DNA from: Bacteroidales bacterium
GTDB lineage: Bacteria; Bacteroidota; Bacteroidia; Bacteroidales; P3
DNA length: 6,605 nt
Assembly: GCA_031286005.1 (NCBI GenBank)
Contig: JAITVC010000176.1
Span: 1-6,605 of the forward strand
Direction: 5' to 3'
Shown here: positions 5,910 through 6,605 of the stretch, in pieces
How positions within the stretch are numbered: the stretch's first letter is position 1
How the letters are laid out: every line of letters starts with the position of its first letter
The notes under the pieces: generated by a model
Told to the model about the DNA's origin: nothing
The model's database searches: none
What the model saw: the letters and a program-made list of their open reading frames with translations, nothing else
Made by a program: the position numbers and the translations under genes

Positions 5910-6605
5910 ATGAAAAAGTATTACATCCTCGCTCTGTTTCTCTGTTTTAGTGCCACTTGGATAATTGCACAAATGCCACCGCCACCGGTTGCAGTTCAGA
6001 TTTCTGACCGCATTGAGAATGTCGATGGCGTATTCTACCATCTGCACACGGTGGAAAAAGGTCAAACGCTGTATTCTATCTCCCGTGCCTATCAAGTGAA
6101 GCCGGAAGATATTAAACGAACGATTGACAAACCGGAAATTCAAGTAGATGAAATCTTATTGATTCCGTCCAAGCAAAAACCATCGAAGATCGTGATTCAT
6201 AAGGTAGACCGCTCGGAAACCAAACCGCAAGATACCGTTGCGCAGCCGGATACAATGCCAGCTCAAACCTATATTGAAAAGCCTAAAAAGCCTGTTATGA
6301 ACGTGGCGTTGATGCTTCCGCTGTATCTGAACGAAGTTGACCAAATCAATCCGAGAGATAAGAATAATCGGGCGTTTTCGTTGCTTCAGTTCTATGAAGG
6401 GGCGGTATTTGCGATAAAGGAATTTGAGAGCGAAGAGACAAAAATCAATGTGCAGGTATTTGATGTTACCGGCGACGAAAGAACCGCTGTTAATTTAATC
6501 AACAGTGGAAAATTAGATGATGTAGATGTTATGGTAGGGCCGTTGTTTCTACGTTCGTTTAGGGTGATGAGTGATTTTGCCGAACAACGCCGTATCTTTA
6601 TCATC
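5910..6605 (+). CDS. LysM domain plus periplasmic-binding-protein-like receptor domain, 3' truncated
   Basis: The frame opens at ATG 5910 and stays open for 232 codons to the window edge, so the C-terminus is missing. A signal peptide (MKKYYILALFLCFSATWIIA) is probably cleaved before Gln21, followed by a PPPP stretch. A LysM domain, which binds GlcNAc-containing glycan, covers about residues 43-87 (HTVEKGQTLYSISRAYQV through ILLIPSK). A Pro/Lys/Thr-rich linker runs from about 88 to 128. From about 130 a type I periplasmic-binding fold begins: VALMLPLYL, then FYEGAVFAI, VQVFDVTGDE and VMVGPLFLRS, as in LivK/LpoA-like ligand-binding domains. The expected full length is several hundred residues. 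It lies in the same frame as the M23 gene and directly after its TAA, with no spacer and no Shine-Dalgarno, so translation is probably coupled. The inferred role is a wall-anchored sensor or regulator partnered with the peptidase; no ligand can be assigned. Confidence 0.88.
   Translation, partial: MKKYYILALFLCFSATWIIAQMPPPPVAVQISDRIENVDGVFYHLHTVEKGQTLYSISRAYQVKPEDIKRTIDKPEIQVDEILLIPSKQKPSKIVIHKVDRSETKPQDTVAQPDTMPAQTYIEKPKKPVMNVALMLPLYLNEVDQINPRDKNNRAFSLLQFYEGAVFAIKEFESEETKINVQVFDVTGDERTAVNLINSGKLDDVDVMVGPLFLRSFRVMSDFAEQRRIFII

Overview
This window looks like chromosomal DNA from a member of the Bacteroidota, most probably order Bacteroidales. Three things point there. No gene has a clear Shine-Dalgarno sequence. 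The two intergenic promoters carry the Bacteroidota-type -7 box TAnnTTTG. The protein set is typical of that phylum: a DUF6427-like membrane protein, an M49 lipoprotein, an M23 peptidase with a long beta-rich tail, and a LysM protein fused to a periplasmic-binding-protein domain. I cannot name the species.

Layout. Bases 1-3538 hold a rightward, tightly packed group. It contains the 3' part of a polytopic membrane protein that resembles the C-terminal half of a GT39-type glycosyltransferase, then a dipeptidyl-peptidase III (M49) family lipoprotein, then a nine-span membrane protein resembling DUF6427. The gaps are 19 and 10 bases, so they are probably co-transcribed. tadA lies on the minus strand (3542-3988) and meets this group tail to tail with only 3 bases between the stop codons. 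The only sizeable intergenic region (3989-4154, 166 bases) is divergent. It carries the tadA promoter, a four-copy 7-bp tandem repeat, a 17-bp perfect dyad, and a second promoter whose -7 box lies on the junction of an 8-bp tandem duplication, only 4 bases before the start codon of the next gene. From 4155 to the right edge there is a two-gene envelope operon: an M23 (LytM) metallopeptidase and, directly abutting it as TAA|ATG, a LysM plus periplasmic-binding-protein fusion that runs off the window.

How the genes fit together. The rightmost pair reads as a peptidoglycan module: a predicted exported endopeptidase with all its catalytic residues, plus a wall-binding receptor-like protein. The left group mixes envelope assembly (putative lipid-linked sugar transfer), an exported peptidase and an unknown membrane protein, without an obvious shared pathway. 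tadA is a housekeeping tRNA-editing gene. I see no mobile element, CRISPR array, RNA gene or defence system. The best candidates for new biology are small-scale: the M49 lipoprotein with a shortened zinc motif, and the dense regulatory architecture with a possible leaderless start at 4120-4157.
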